A stretch of 64,000 bases of DNA from Gracilibacillus oryzae (GTDB lineage: Bacteria; Bacillota; Bacilli; Bacillales; Amphibacillaceae), in contig NZ_ML762439.1 in NCBI RefSeq assembly GCF_009498735.1, positions 17,868 to 81,867 on the forward strand, read 5' to 3'. This document shows positions 8,363 through 17,203 of this stretch, piece after piece (position 1 is the stretch's first letter; every line of letters begins with the position of its first letter). A program made the position numbers and the translations under genes. A model generated the notes under the pieces. The model was not told the origin of the DNA and did no database searches. It saw only the letters and a list, made by a program, of their open reading frames with translations.

Positions 8363-8387
8363 GTTTAAATGAATTTATTAAGGGTAT
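8363..8387 (+). promoter_or_regulatory. Sigma-B (general stress) promoter
   Basis: GTTTAA (8363-8368), a 13-base spacer and GGGTAT (8382-8387) match the Bacillus/Listeria sigma-B consensus GTTTAA-N12-15-GGGTAT exactly. The expected start of transcription is about 30 bases before the 44-aa gene. Confidence 0.75.
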
Positions 8388-8426
8388 CATAAAAGAAATA
8401 TTAGTTATGACAGGAGGCGAAACAGA

Positions 8427-8561
8427 ATGTTTTGGACAATTATTGGTATTTTACTTTTAATTTGGATTGTAGGGTTTTTATTAGATTTCGCAGGCGGACT
8501 AATTCATATCTTGCTAGTTGTCGCTCTAATCGTATTCATCTACAAAATGATCCGAAGATAA
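8427..8561 (+). CDS. Lmo0937-family 44-aa membrane protein
   Basis: A very short gene. ATG 8427 is preceded by AGGAGGCGAAACAGA. The 44-aa product starts MFWTIIGILLLIWIVGFLLD and has two hydrophobic segments joined by DFAGGLIH, then ends YKMIRR. The length, the two hairpin-like membrane helices and the GGLIHILLVVALIVF phrase fit the small Lmo0937/YqaE-like stress membrane proteins of Firmicutes. The perfect sigma-B promoter in front agrees with a general-stress role. A tight terminator directly follows. The molecular function of the family is not known to me. Confidence 0.8.
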   Translation: MFWTIIGILLLIWIVGFLLDFAGGLIHILLVVALIVFIYKMIRR

Positions 8562-8589
8562 GAAAAGCGGCTTTGGCCGCTTTTCTTAT
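8560..8589. terminator. Convergent terminator between the 44-aa gene and zupT
   Basis: AAGAAAAGCGGC (8560-8571) and GCCGCTTTTCTT (8576-8587) form a perfect stem with a 4-base loop. It lies exactly between two convergent stop codons. Confidence 0.85.
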
Positions 8590-9405
8590 TTAAATAAATA
8601 GTAAGAGACTAACTGCCATTACGGCCATACCTGTAATTAATCCATAAATAGATTTATGGGTCTCATCATATTTCTTCGCTGCCGGAAGCAGTTCATCCAG
8701 TGATATAAAAACCATAATACCCGCGACAGCCGCAAAAATAATACCAAACATTAAATCATTCAAAAATGGCATTAAAAATAAAAAGGCGATTAAGGCACCT
8801 ATTGGTTCTGCCAAACCGGACAAAAACGAAAGTCTAAATGCCCGTTTTTTATCCCCTGTAGCAAAATAAATGGGAACAGATACAGCGATTCCCTCTGGGA
8901 TATTATGAATAGCAATCGCAACAGCAATCGCAAAGCCTAATGCCGGATCCTGAAGAGCAGCTGTAAATGTTGCAATCCCTTCAGGGAAATTGTGAATAGC
9001 AATCGCTAATGCAGTAAATGTCCCCATCTTTATTAATGCTGCATCACCTTTATGTGCATTTTTATCATTCATTTCTTCAACTTTTTTCAAATTATGAGGA
9101 TTGCCATGAGAAGGAATAAATTTATCAATAAGGGCAATTAACAACATACCGCCAAAGAAACCTATCACTGTCAGCCATTGTCCTAATACATCCCCTTTTG
9201 CTGCTACTAATGCATCCTGTGCTTTGAAGAAGATTTCCACCATGGAGACATAAATCATTACACCAGCCGAGAAACCTAACGACCATGATAAGAACTTTGT
9301 ATTTGTAGTGGATGTAAAAAAAGCTAGTAAACTGCCAACACCTGTTGCAAGCCCTGCCATTAATGTTAATCCAAACGCTATTAAAATACCATCTACTTCT
9401 GTCAT
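8590..9405 (-). CDS. zupT: ZIP-family zinc (divalent metal) importer ZupT
   Basis: A 271-aa integral membrane protein with about eight hydrophobic segments, importing Zn2+ and possibly other divalent metals. The diagnostic HNFPEGIATF and HNIPEGIAVSVPIYFATGDKKRAF motifs of the ZIP metal path (transmembrane 4 and 5 in the family) are present, followed by GLAEPIGALIAF. A charged loop with Asn/His (residues about 100-125) lies between helices 3 and 4, as usual. The ribosome binding site AGAGGTG is rather far (11 bases) from ATG. No Zur box is seen upstream, in contrast to the permease pair at 49-51 kb. Confidence 0.92.
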   Translation of the reverse strand: MTEVDGILIAFGLTLMAGLATGVGSLLAFFTSTTNTKFLSWSLGFSAGVMIYVSMVEIFFKAQDALVAAKGDVLGQWLTVIGFFGGMLLIALIDKFIPSHGNPHNLKKVEEMNDKNAHKGDAALIKMGTFTALAIAIHNFPEGIATFTAALQDPALGFAIAVAIAIHNIPEGIAVSVPIYFATGDKKRAFRLSFLSGLAEPIGALIAFLFLMPFLNDLMFGIIFAAVAGIMVFISLDELLPAAKKYDETHKSIYGLITGMAVMAVSLLLFI

Positions 9406-9617
9406 AAGAGAATATACACCTCTTCCTGTGTAGTGAGATAACCAGTTAACGTAATATATGCAGTTTCAGTAAAAAGTTTCACATACGAAACATATTACCC
9501 CTCATCTAAAAATCCGTCAATCTTTTACAACATAATTCATCATTTTCTAATCATATACTAATAAGGAAGACACTCGTTTTTTCTAATAATTCCTGCACCT
9601 ATTCCCAGGAGACGTGT

Positions 9618-9649
9618 AAAAAACGCTCATGTGATTATGAGCGTTTTTT
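9618..9649. terminator. Terminator of ydbT
   Basis: AAAAAACGCTCAT pairs with ATGAGCGTTTTTT around a 6-base loop and ends at the ydbT stop codon. The symmetric A and T runs allow both directions. Confidence 0.85.
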
Positions 9650-11095
9650 CTAATCTCTGTATGAATACCAGTCAGCAATTGTGTCCAAGTCTTTTAATTC
9701 TAACTCTCTTATCACAAGATGCCGACCAACAAATTTACTTAGTATAGCTGTATCCAGTGTTGCCAGATGCTGTTTTTTGTGTAATATATGCTGTTTTTTC
9801 TGAAATGACTGCAAACGTTTATGTTTCACTAATACGGTGTCGCGACCTAGCAATCGATTTCGAATAAGAAGATTCTCACCTTCCAGTCGGTAGCCAATTG
9901 TCTTATATTGAAAATATCCAAGTATACCAGCTAAAACAACAGCAGCTAATGGAACAATTATCCATTCCCTGAAGAAAATGAAAACAGCTATTGTGGCAAG
10001 TAATGGAAAAATGGTATTTCGAAGTAAATAATATGGCAATGCACGTTTAGGCAACTTTGTCCATTTTTCCTGCGTGTATTCATATTCTGGTAAAAGTTTT
10101 GCCAGAAACTCTCTAGCTTGGTTCTTTTTTATAAGTGGATATAACAAGGTATGAGTTTCCGCATTTTGACCAATTTCCCCACTGGCAATTTCTACATACA
10201 TTGTTGCATAGCCTAGTGGTTGGCGGATAATAGATTCTTTCATCCCAACTGCTTGAATTCTTTTTAGTGGAATGGTTGATTGTTTCTTCTCTAGTAAACC
10301 TCTTGTTATAAATAATTCTTTTTCATATCTTGTAATCGTAAAATCCCAATGCTGGATAATTGTAGCAAGTATGCCAAGACCCCACAGAATGATTAATGTA
10401 ATAACAGCCAATATAATCAGGACTTGCAAAGCTTGTGAAAAAATCCAATCAGAAGCTTGAGTATAGAGATGATCAGGAATGAATGTTTCTAACTCTGAAA
10501 AAGCCAAGCCGAACAACCCTAAGATTATCCCAAATCCTCCTGAGGTCGAACCTGCGATAAACAATGCTTTAGGGGAGATTTTTTCATATGGATAGACTTT
10601 CTCTGTGACTGTTTGAGATTCCTCTTCTTCTGTATCCATATCCTGACTAATTATCTTCTTATTGTACTTTAATTGATCATGTACAATTTTCCCTTCTTCC
10701 ATTGTTACCGCGTGAAGTGATGCATCAATTTTATGATCACTGCCAGCTGTTTCAATTTGTACCTTGGTCAGTCCGAAAATTCGATGAATGATATTCTGTG
10801 TCAAGTCGATTGACTGAATTCTATGTTTGGATATCGTTCTTTTCTTTCTTACTAAAATACCTTGTTCAATTCTAATCTGGTCTTCCTCTAACTGGTAGGT
10901 ATAGCGGAACCATGATAATATACTGACAATGATAATGATGGCAGCAAAAATAACTGCACCAATAGCTATATAGAGCCATTCACCATTACCAAGCGCTAAA
11001 ATGATGATTGGCAAAAAACTAAAAATTGATTTTCGAATAGTTTGAATGATGGAGAATACCACTGATACAGGATGTAATCGTTTTGGCTCAGACAT
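9650..11095 (-). CDS. ydbT: YdbT-like membrane protein with bacterial PH (bPH2) domains
   Basis: A membrane protein of about 481 aa with several hydrophobic segments and three repeated bPH2 (DUF304) units: IRIEQGILVRKKRTISKHRIQSIDL, LFITRGLLEKKQSTIPLKRIQAVG and LLIRNRLLGRDTVLVKHKRLQSFQK. YdbS and YdbT pairs have been linked to resistance to exported bacteriocins such as amylocyclicin; this role is from family knowledge. The start is ambiguous between ATG 11098 and 11095; 11095 is 7 bases from GGTGGAG. It overlaps the end of ydbS by 8 bases, so the two are translationally coupled. A strong terminator follows. Confidence 0.88.
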   Translation of the reverse strand: MSEPKRLHPVSVVFSIIQTIRKSIFSFLPIIILALGNGEWLYIAIGAVIFAAIIIIVSILSWFRYTYQLEEDQIRIEQGILVRKKRTISKHRIQSIDLTQNIIHRIFGLTKVQIETAGSDHKIDASLHAVTMEEGKIVHDQLKYNKKIISQDMDTEEEESQTVTEKVYPYEKISPKALFIAGSTSGGFGIILGLFGLAFSELETFIPDHLYTQASDWIFSQALQVLIILAVITLIILWGLGILATIIQHWDFTITRYEKELFITRGLLEKKQSTIPLKRIQAVGMKESIIRQPLGYATMYVEIASGEIGQNAETHTLLYPLIKKNQAREFLAKLLPEYEYTQEKWTKLPKRALPYYLLRNTIFPLLATIAVFIFFREWIIVPLAAVVLAGILGYFQYKTIGYRLEGENLLIRNRLLGRDTVLVKHKRLQSFQKKQHILHKKQHLATLDTAILSKFVGRHLVIRELELKDLDTIADWYSYRD

Positions 11096-11570
11096 CATCT
11101 TGCTCCACCCTCGCTAATTCTGAGATTTGGTCACGCAAATTCGCAGCTTCTTCTTCTAACAATGCTGGAATTTCGTGTTTCGTAGCTGCTGTAGATATTT
11201 GCAATGTGGAGAGGCGATATTTCTTTAATATCGGTCCTTGTTCTGTATCTACATGCTGAACTCTGATCATCGGCACAACCGTTCTCGTAACAATAATTAT
11301 CCCATGCTGAATATATATTTCCTGATCATATATTTGATAACGCCAACGTTTCCAGCGTAAGTTAGGAATAACAAAAGCTGTGATTATCCATTCTATTACA
11401 GTAAATATTAGCAAACCGATACCAATCCAATAAGAGATGAAATCGAAATAATTGGAAGCAATAATTGCAGCAATTCCTAATACTAATGGAATAAGTGCAA
11501 CTAGATGGGCGGTTAACTGCCAAGCTTTAATGGCATCTCCTGCTATTCTCTCAGATGGTTGTTCTCTCAT
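11088..11570 (-). CDS. ydbS: YdbS-like bPH2 membrane protein
   Basis: A 160-aa protein with two membrane helices (residues about 20-65) followed by one bPH2 unit, IYIQHGIIIVTRTVVPMIRVQHVD. This is the usual YdbS shape, and the next gene is its partner YdbT. I use ATG 11570, with AGGAAGGAG seven bases before it, rather than the TTG one codon upstream. It is the first gene of a two-gene operon whose stop lies inside the ydbT start region. Confidence 0.88.
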   Translation of the reverse strand: MREQPSERIAGDAIKAWQLTAHLVALIPLVLGIAAIIASNYFDFISYWIGIGLLIFTVIEWIITAFVIPNLRWKRWRYQIYDQEIYIQHGIIIVTRTVVPMIRVQHVDTEQGPILKKYRLSTLQISTAATKHEIPALLEEEAANLRDQISELARVEQDDV

Positions 11571-11702
11571 CAAAAAACTCCTTCCTTTTACACCTTTTCT
11601 TTTTATACGAAAAACTCGAGAAAATGTTTCATTTATAAGAGAATTACTGTTTCTAATATTTTTATTTCGAACACCAGCATAACGAAAATTTTATTATATG
11701 CG

Positions 11703-11852
11703 AAAAAGAGGCTGAGACAACACTATCTTTCCGCGATAAAACCCGAACTTCAGCTAAAAGTTCGGGTTTTTGTTCATGTAAAAGGTTGGTTCATATGTCG
11801 CTCATCTCTTGGTTATGGCATCGTTCGTATCTTGGGGTAACATTATTAGTTA
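11703..11852 (-). repeat. Interspersed repeat, short copy (inverted relative to 19.6 kb)
   Basis: Read on the minus strand it begins TAACTAATAATGTTACCCC and ends with GTTGTCTCAGCCTCTTTTT. The whole follows the element at 19631-19995 closely but lacks about 190 central bases (junction at GAGCGACATATGA) and the left GAGGCCGGGACA end. It contains the hairpin AAACCCGAACTT/AAAGTTCGGGTTT, able to act as a terminator. It fills most of the 341-bp gap between ydbS and larB; I see no gene in that gap. Confidence 0.85.
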
Positions 11853-11911
11853 TTTAAGAACTTATAAGTAAAATGAAGTATATCCATTGTTTCTACATTC
11901 GGTTTTTAGAT

Positions 11912-12658
11912 TTATTTGCTGTTATTCGCCAAGCGATGAATTAGTACAGCGTTATAGGCACCACCAAAGCCGTTGTCTATATTCACTACACTAATCCCAG
12001 AAGCACAAGAGTTTAACATTGTTAATAATGCTGATAATCCTTGGAAATTCGCTCCATACCCTACACTTGTTGGTACAGCAATAATTGGATGTGATACAAG
12101 TCCCCCTACAACACTTGGCAGTGCGCCTTCCATACCTGCAATAACAACAGAAACAGTCGCTTGCCTGATCTCATCAATATGGGCGAAAAGACGATGGATG
12201 CCAGCTACTCCTACATCGTAAAACCTTCTGACCTCTATTCCATACGCTTCAGCAGTCAATGCGGCTTCTTCGGCAACAGCTAAATCCGATGTCCCTGCAC
12301 AGACTATTGCAATATACCCTTTCGAACTAACTGTATCCTTTGTGTTCTTCATAAAAAGAAGATTAGCAATCTCATGATACTGGAATTCTGGCAATTCTCG
12401 ACGAATCTCTTCCACTTTTTCTTTATTTACTCTGGTTACCAAAATGTCTTCTTTTTTTGTAATCATTGCCCGGGAAATATCGATAATTTGTGTCGAAGTT
12501 TTCCCTTCTCCAAAAATAACTTCAGGAGAGCCCTGACGTTTTTTTCGGTGGTGATCTACTTTGGCAAAACCAAGATTTTCAAATGTCGCCAGCTGTTCTT
12601 TGGCTTCTTCTGCACTCATTTCACCTAATGCTACTTGTTTTAATATCTCTTCTAACAT
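11912..12658 (-). CDS. larB: Nickel-pincer cofactor biosynthesis protein LarB
   Basis: A 248-aa pyridinium-3,5-biscarboxylic acid mononucleotide synthase. It carboxylates and hydrolyses nicotinic acid adenine dinucleotide, the first step of the nickel-pincer cofactor used by LarA-type racemases. The C-terminal AIR-carboxylase (PurE)-like domain shows IVCAGTSDLAVAEEAA, YDVGVAGIHRLF, VVIAGMEGALPSVVGGL and PTSVGYGANFQGLSALLTMLNSCA, all LarB landmarks. I use ATG 12658 (MLEEILKQVALGEMS), the usual family beginning, 16 bp after the gluconokinase stop; the longer TTG frame lacks a ribosome site. It is the last gene of the sugar-acid operon. Confidence 0.93.
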   Translation of the reverse strand: MLEEILKQVALGEMSAEEAKEQLATFENLGFAKVDHHRKKRQGSPEVIFGEGKTSTQIIDISRAMITKKEDILVTRVNKEKVEEIRRELPEFQYHEIANLLFMKNTKDTVSSKGYIAIVCAGTSDLAVAEEAALTAEAYGIEVRRFYDVGVAGIHRLFAHIDEIRQATVSVVIAGMEGALPSVVGGLVSHPIIAVPTSVGYGANFQGLSALLTMLNSCASGISVVNIDNGFGGAYNAVLIHRLANNSK

Positions 12659-12674
12659 TTCGTCACAACCTAAT

Positions 12675-14138
12675 TTAGAAATATTTTTCAATATCTTTTG
12701 CTATTTGTTGATAGCGAGCAAAAATCTTTTGATATTCTTCGTGATTCTCCATATTCGGCTGAATCACTTGGTCAATTGGTATATTTTCTTTAATTTGCTC
12801 AAAGGAAGCTACTTTGTTGATCGCAACAAGTGCTGTCCATCCTGCCCCCCATGCAGCGCCATGATGAGTATCTGCTAACTGAATTTCTTTTCCAAAAACA
12901 TCCGCCATTATCTGGACCCATAATGGTGATTTCGATAACCCGCCATTAACAGAGATAGTTGTTGGCTTACCTGCAATTGCTTCTAAAGATTGTCCAATTT
13001 GATAGAGATTAAATACAATTCCTTCAAGAACAGCTCTTACAAGGTGTGGTCTGCGATGGGTAATATTTAAGCCATAAAAATTTCCACGTGCTTTTTGATT
13101 CCATACTGGTGCACGCTCACCATTTACATAAGGTACAAACAGCAGGCCAGCTGAACCTATTGATGCATGCTCTGCACCGCTGAGAAATTCTTCATGGGTA
13201 CCTGTGAATTCCATGATATCTTTTAACCATTGTAAAGCAATCCCGCCATTGTTTGTCGGACCGCCAATGATTGATGTATTTTCTGTAAATGCGTAACTGA
13301 ATGTTTCACCATTTTCATTAACATGCTGCCCTTCAATCAGTTGTCTAATGGCACCACTGGTCCCCACCGACACAGCAACTTCTCCTGGTTTGATTGCGCC
13401 ATTCCCTAAATTGGCAAGTTGCCCGTCAGCAGCACCAATTACTAAGTTTACGCCAGTCGGCCATTTCATTTCAGCAGCTAATTCTGGTTTCAGACCATCC
13501 ATAATAAATGTTGGGGCAACGATTTCAGAAAGCTGCTCATTTTTCACTCCAGCTAAATGTAAAACTTCTTCATCCCAGTTTAATGACTTTATATTCATTA
13601 AACCTGTTGCTGAAGCCATTGAATAGTCAATTACTCGTTTTCCATACCATTTGTAAATAAAGTACTCCTTCATAGACATGAAATAATCTGCCTTTTGATA
13701 GGCTTCATAATTCTTCTCCTTCATCCACATTAACTTTAGTAATGGAGACATTGGGTGAATTGGTGTGCCAGTTTTGGAATAGATGCTTCTTTTTAAATCT
13801 TCATCCATATTTTCAACTAATTCACTGCTTCTACCATCAGACCATATCAGCATATTGGATAATGCCTCACCGTTTCCGTCAACACAGATCAGGGAGTGCA
13901 TGGCGCAAGATATACCGATTGACAGTACTTTTTCGTTCTTCGTTTTCTTAAATATATCTGTAAGTACTTCACGTGTATGTTTTTCAATTATATCAGGGTT
14001 TTGTTCCACATAAGAATCTTCAGGATAAATAGTTTCAATTAATTGTTCTGCTTCTTCCATCACATTACCCTTCAAGTCAAATGCAACTGCTTTAACACTT
14101 GTTGTGCCTAAGTCTAACCCTATTACTAATTCCCTCAT
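12675..14138 (-). CDS. gntK: FGGY-family gluconokinase
   Basis: ATP-dependent sugar-acid kinase of 487 aa in two actin-like domains. Visible are the N-terminal phosphate loop GLDLGTTSVKAVAFD, the substrate-region GTPIHPMSPLLKLMWMKE typical of gluconokinases, WSDGR, the FGGY signature NGGLSKSPLWVQIMADVFG and GAAWGAGWTALV. These fit B. subtilis GntK (gluconate to 6-phosphogluconate) better than xylulokinase, although FGGY specificity is hard to read from sequence. The start is ATG 14138, 8 bases after GGAGG; the ATG at 14153 lies before that site. It is separated from larE by a hairpin, with larB 16 bp downstream. The 6-phosphogluconate dehydrogenase gnd nearby supports gluconate as substrate. 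Confidence 0.85.
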   Translation of the reverse strand: MRELVIGLDLGTTSVKAVAFDLKGNVMEEAEQLIETIYPEDSYVEQNPDIIEKHTREVLTDIFKKTKNEKVLSIGISCAMHSLICVDGNGEALSNMLIWSDGRSSELVENMDEDLKRSIYSKTGTPIHPMSPLLKLMWMKEKNYEAYQKADYFMSMKEYFIYKWYGKRVIDYSMASATGLMNIKSLNWDEEVLHLAGVKNEQLSEIVAPTFIMDGLKPELAAEMKWPTGVNLVIGAADGQLANLGNGAIKPGEVAVSVGTSGAIRQLIEGQHVNENGETFSYAFTENTSIIGGPTNNGGIALQWLKDIMEFTGTHEEFLSGAEHASIGSAGLLFVPYVNGERAPVWNQKARGNFYGLNITHRRPHLVRAVLEGIVFNLYQIGQSLEAIAGKPTTISVNGGLSKSPLWVQIMADVFGKEIQLADTHHGAAWGAGWTALVAINKVASFEQIKENIPIDQVIQPNMENHEEYQKIFARYQQIAKDIEKYF

Positions 14139-14192
14139 TCCAATTCCCTCCATTGTAAATACGCAAATGAATCTTTACAACTATATTAACAC

Positions 14193-14222
14193 GAAAAGCT
14201 TTGGAATGATCCAAAGCTTTTC
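14193..14222 (-). terminator. Hairpin between larE and gntK
   Basis: GAAAAGCTTTGGA and TCCAAAGCTTTTC form a perfect 13-bp stem with a 4-base loop. The T-run on the minus strand is poor, so it may be a partial terminator or an RNA-processing/stability element inside the operon. Confidence 0.6.
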
Positions 14223-14228
14223 AACAGT

Positions 14229-15038
14229 TTAGGCTTTTTTTAGTGCTTGATTCATACTACCGCTTTTATATCCAACAAGATCCATCGTCACAAACTTATA
14301 TCCATAACTTTGTAAAGTCTCTGTTACTCTTTGATGATTAGCAAGTAACAATTCCATATCTTGTGGTTCAACTTCAATTCTGGCAATATCACCATGAGTT
14401 CTCACACGGACTTGACGTAACCCAATTTTTTTTAAGAATGCTTCCGAACGATCTACCTTGGTTAATTTTGCTTGTGTTATTTTTTCACCGTACGCAATTC
14501 TGGAGGATAAGCAAGCAAATGATGGTTTATCCCATGTTGGTAAATCCATTTCCTTCGATAATTCCCTAATCTCATCTTTAAACAGATCCGCTTCCTGAAG
14601 CGGTCCGCGTACCCCTTGTTCTTTTGCTGCTTTCATCCCTGGTCTGAATTCATTCATATCATCAGCAATCACACCGTACACAATATTAGTAAATCCTTTT
14701 TCCTGCATTATCGGTACTAAATGATCGAATAAACTGTTTTTGCAAAAATAGCAGCGATTTAAGTTGTTTTCTGTATAGCCAGGGATGGCTAATTCACTCG
14801 TTTCGATTACTTGGTGTCTGGCACCAATATGTTCTGCAAGCTTTCTGGCTTCTTCTAACTCACTTGTTGGATATGTCTCTGAATCAGCCGTTACAGCCAA
14901 TACATTTTCAACACCTAGTGTGTCTACCGCAACTTTTAATAAGAAAGTACTGTCAACACCACCTGAAAAGGCAACAACAACTTTCCTCATATCTTGGAGA
15001 ATAGAAGTCAATGTTTCGTATTTTCTCTTACTATCCAT
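14229..15038 (-). CDS. larE: ATP-dependent sacrificial sulfur transferase LarE
   Basis: A 269-aa PP-loop ATPase that adenylates the LarB product and donates sulfur to form the dithio form of the nickel-pincer nucleotide. The PP-loop SGGVDSTFLL is at residues 25-34. KPSFACLSSR places a Cys at residue 176, the same number as the sacrificial Cys of Lactiplantibacillus LarE. A CYFC pair at 96/99 is also present; additional cysteines occur in LarE proteins that hold a 4Fe-4S cluster and are catalytic rather than sacrificial, which is possible but unproven here. GGAGGAGATAGA precedes ATG. It lies between the SDR and gntK; larC is not in this window. Confidence 0.93.
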   Translation of the reverse strand: MDSKRKYETLTSILQDMRKVVVAFSGGVDSTFLLKVAVDTLGVENVLAVTADSETYPTSELEEARKLAEHIGARHQVIETSELAIPGYTENNLNRCYFCKNSLFDHLVPIMQEKGFTNIVYGVIADDMNEFRPGMKAAKEQGVRGPLQEADLFKDEIRELSKEMDLPTWDKPSFACLSSRIAYGEKITQAKLTKVDRSEAFLKKIGLRQVRVRTHGDIARIEVEPQDMELLLANHQRVTETLQSYGYKFVTMDLVGYKSGSMNQALKKA

Positions 15039-15074
15039 TCTATCTCCTCCTTACTTTTCTTTCTGTAATTCCCA

Positions 15075-15845
15075 TTATATAGTCATCGAACCAAAACCGC
15101 CATCAACTCTGATAAATGTTCCAGTCACAAAACCGCTCGCTTTATCTGACGCTAAATAAACAGCCGCACCTTGCAATTCTTCTGGTTCACCGAATCGATT
15201 CATTGGTGTATGGTTCATAATAGAATTAACACGTTCTTCGCTTAAGATCTTGCGGTTTTGCTCTGCCGGGAAGAAGCCGGGGATGATTGCATTAACGCGA
15301 ATATTGTTTGGCGCAAATTCACGCGCTAAGTATTGAGTCACACTATTCATAGCAGCCTTGGATGTTGAATATGTGAATACTTTTGATAAAGGCGTAGTGG
15401 ATGAAACGGATGAAATATTAATAATACTTCCTCCACGATCCTGTTCCACCATTTTTTTGGCAAAAATTTGAGTAGCAAAAACGATTCCTTTTAAGTTGAC
15501 ATCCATTATTTTATCCCATTCTTCTGTTGCTAAATCCAGGAATGGAGTTGTACTGTTCATACCAGGTGCATTCAACAGAATATCCCAGCCGCCTGACCAT
15601 GCTTCAATTTCAGAAGCAACTTTCTCTACTGTAGATAAATCACTAACATCTGCCTGAAATGCTTTTGCTTGTCCTCCATCCTTATTAATCTCTTGTGCCA
15701 CTTCATTTGCTGTGTCAAGATTACGACCTACTATGGCCACTTTAGCACCATGCTCTGCTAAACCTTTTGCAATCGAAGCTCCTAACGTACTGTTTCCCCC
15801 TAGTGCTACTGCTACTTTCCCTGTTAAATCAAATAATTTACTCAT
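15075..15845 (-). CDS. SDR oxidoreductase, possible mannonate/fructuronate reductase
   Basis: A 256-aa classical short-chain dehydrogenase. The cofactor loop is ALGGNSTLGASIAKGL, followed by NISSVSS (catalytic Ser) and FTYSTSK (Tyr-x3-Lys). The C-terminus is RVDGGFGSMTI. The IPGFFPAEQNRKIL stretch recalls the UxuB (YjmF)-type D-mannonate oxidoreductases of Bacillus, where FF-EQNR follows the same PG. Gluconate 5-dehydrogenases are the other sugar-acid SDRs to consider. GAGAGGGG precedes ATG. It lies 19 bp after the LarA-like gene and 36 bp before larE, so it almost certainly acts on the same acid. Product assignment is inferred. Confidence 0.75.
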   Translation of the reverse strand: MSKLFDLTGKVAVALGGNSTLGASIAKGLAEHGAKVAIVGRNLDTANEVAQEINKDGGQAKAFQADVSDLSTVEKVASEIEAWSGGWDILLNAPGMNSTTPFLDLATEEWDKIMDVNLKGIVFATQIFAKKMVEQDRGGSIINISSVSSTTPLSKVFTYSTSKAAMNSVTQYLAREFAPNNIRVNAIIPGFFPAEQNRKILSEERVNSIMNHTPMNRFGEPEELQGAAVYLASDKASGFVTGTFIRVDGGFGSMTI

Positions 15846-15864
15846 ATACTTTTCCCCTCTCTAA

Positions 15865-17133
15865 TTAGACTAAATCTCCATCTCCATTAAAGTTAAAATC
15901 ATACAATTCAGAGATCTTTGTTAAGTTCTCATTATTTTCAACATCTGCTAACATATTCTCTGACACTTCAATCTCGCCGATCTCCAAAGTGTTTTTAATT
16001 CTTACAATTCTTACTTTAGTAAAATCCAGAATATTGCATGTTTTAATTGCTGCTTGAATAGCGGCTTTATCAGAAGGCATAGCTGTAGAAATATGTGTCG
16101 GTCCTACAACCGTTGATGTTAAACCATTCGCATATGTTGTGGTAGTATCCATCTTGTCAACTAATTTTTGTGTAGTAAAATCCGCAGTTCCTACACCATT
16201 CGCATTTCCTTCTGTTTCTTCCGTTAAATCTAATACAATCATTTTGCTTACTTCAGGACCGCCATACGCATATGGCGTTGGATAACGCCCGGTAATATTA
16301 GGATCCATTCCGTCCCCGCTAATATTTTTTCCGATCTCATCTATAACCAAAACATCAATTTGATCAAAGAACAGCTTAGGTAAAGTGGCTTTTGATAACT
16401 TTTGTAAATCCGGCTCTCTCTCTTCGATCTCTTCAGGTAATAACACTTCAACTTTTGCTATCTTATCAAATGCATTTTCTACAGTCGCAACTGCAAACAT
16501 AATTGGCATTTTATCAATAATAATCTTCGCCATTGCAGGAACATGTTCTGCCATATGTTTAAAGCCTAATTGGTGACAAGCTTCTGCTCCTTTTTGCTTT
16601 CCAAGACCAATGCTGATCATTTTCATAATGCCACTCTCAACAGGTCCTCGGAATGCTGTATGTGGTTTTACTCGATTTATTACAACAATACCATCAGCTT
16701 CTGAAGCAATCTTATCAACATATACAGGTAAACCGTTTTCAAGTTGGTCGATTTGAATTACTTCCATTGAGGAGCGAATCTCTGCACCAACTACTTCTTC
16801 TTTCACACCCAGATGTTCTAATACAGCTTTCTGCCCAGGTCCTGTAGCACCGCCGTGACTTCCCATACATGGAACAATAAATGGCTTCGCACCATGCTTT
16901 TTCAAAAAGTCAATGGTTACTTTCGTCAACTCGACTAACCGGTCCAACCCTCTTGATCCAACTGCTACAGCAACTTCCATTCCCGGTTTAATCTGACTTT
17001 CTAAGTTTTTATGATCAAACTGCTTATTCAATTCTTTACTTAAATCATTAATTTGCTTATTATCAAAACTCTGCTTCACCTTGACCATTTTGGGAATAGG
17101 TATATCTTGAACTAGCTCATCCAGTATACTCAT
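15865..17133 (-). CDS. LarA-superfamily nickel-pincer epimerase/racemase, substrate unproven
   Basis: A 422-aa member of the lactate racemase (DUF2088) superfamily, which uses a nickel-pincer nucleotide to invert the C2 of 2-hydroxy acids by hydride transfer. His93 (GSHGGATGPG), His158 (VKPHTAFRG), Lys171 (SGIMKM) and His187 (EACHQLG) have spacings 65, 13 and 16, close to His108, His174, Lys184 and His200 of L. plantarum LarA (66, 10, 16). It is divergent from true LarA, lacking the GFSGGAK signature. The start at ATG 17133 is set by GGAGGAGTGAAACTA. Neighbours (gluconokinase, UxuB-like SDR) favour gluconate/mannonate 2-epimerase activity over lactate. Confidence 0.82.
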   Translation of the reverse strand: MSILDELVQDIPIPKMVKVKQSFDNKQINDLSKELNKQFDHKNLESQIKPGMEVAVAVGSRGLDRLVELTKVTIDFLKKHGAKPFIVPCMGSHGGATGPGQKAVLEHLGVKEEVVGAEIRSSMEVIQIDQLENGLPVYVDKIASEADGIVVINRVKPHTAFRGPVESGIMKMISIGLGKQKGAEACHQLGFKHMAEHVPAMAKIIIDKMPIMFAVATVENAFDKIAKVEVLLPEEIEEREPDLQKLSKATLPKLFFDQIDVLVIDEIGKNISGDGMDPNITGRYPTPYAYGGPEVSKMIVLDLTEETEGNANGVGTADFTTQKLVDKMDTTTTYANGLTSTVVGPTHISTAMPSDKAAIQAAIKTCNILDFTKVRIVRIKNTLEIGEIEVSENMLADVENNENLTKISELYDFNFNGDGDLV

Positions 17134-17203
17134 TAGTTTCACTCCTCCACTAAATCTATAAAATAGTATAGCATTAATTTGTTTATCGCTCAAATTAATC
17201 ATT

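Noticed and set aside
9476..9492. GTTTC-N6-GAAAC inverted repeat upstream of zupT
   Set aside because: Only five-base arms and no resemblance to Zur, MntR or Fur sites; could be chance in AT-rich DNA.
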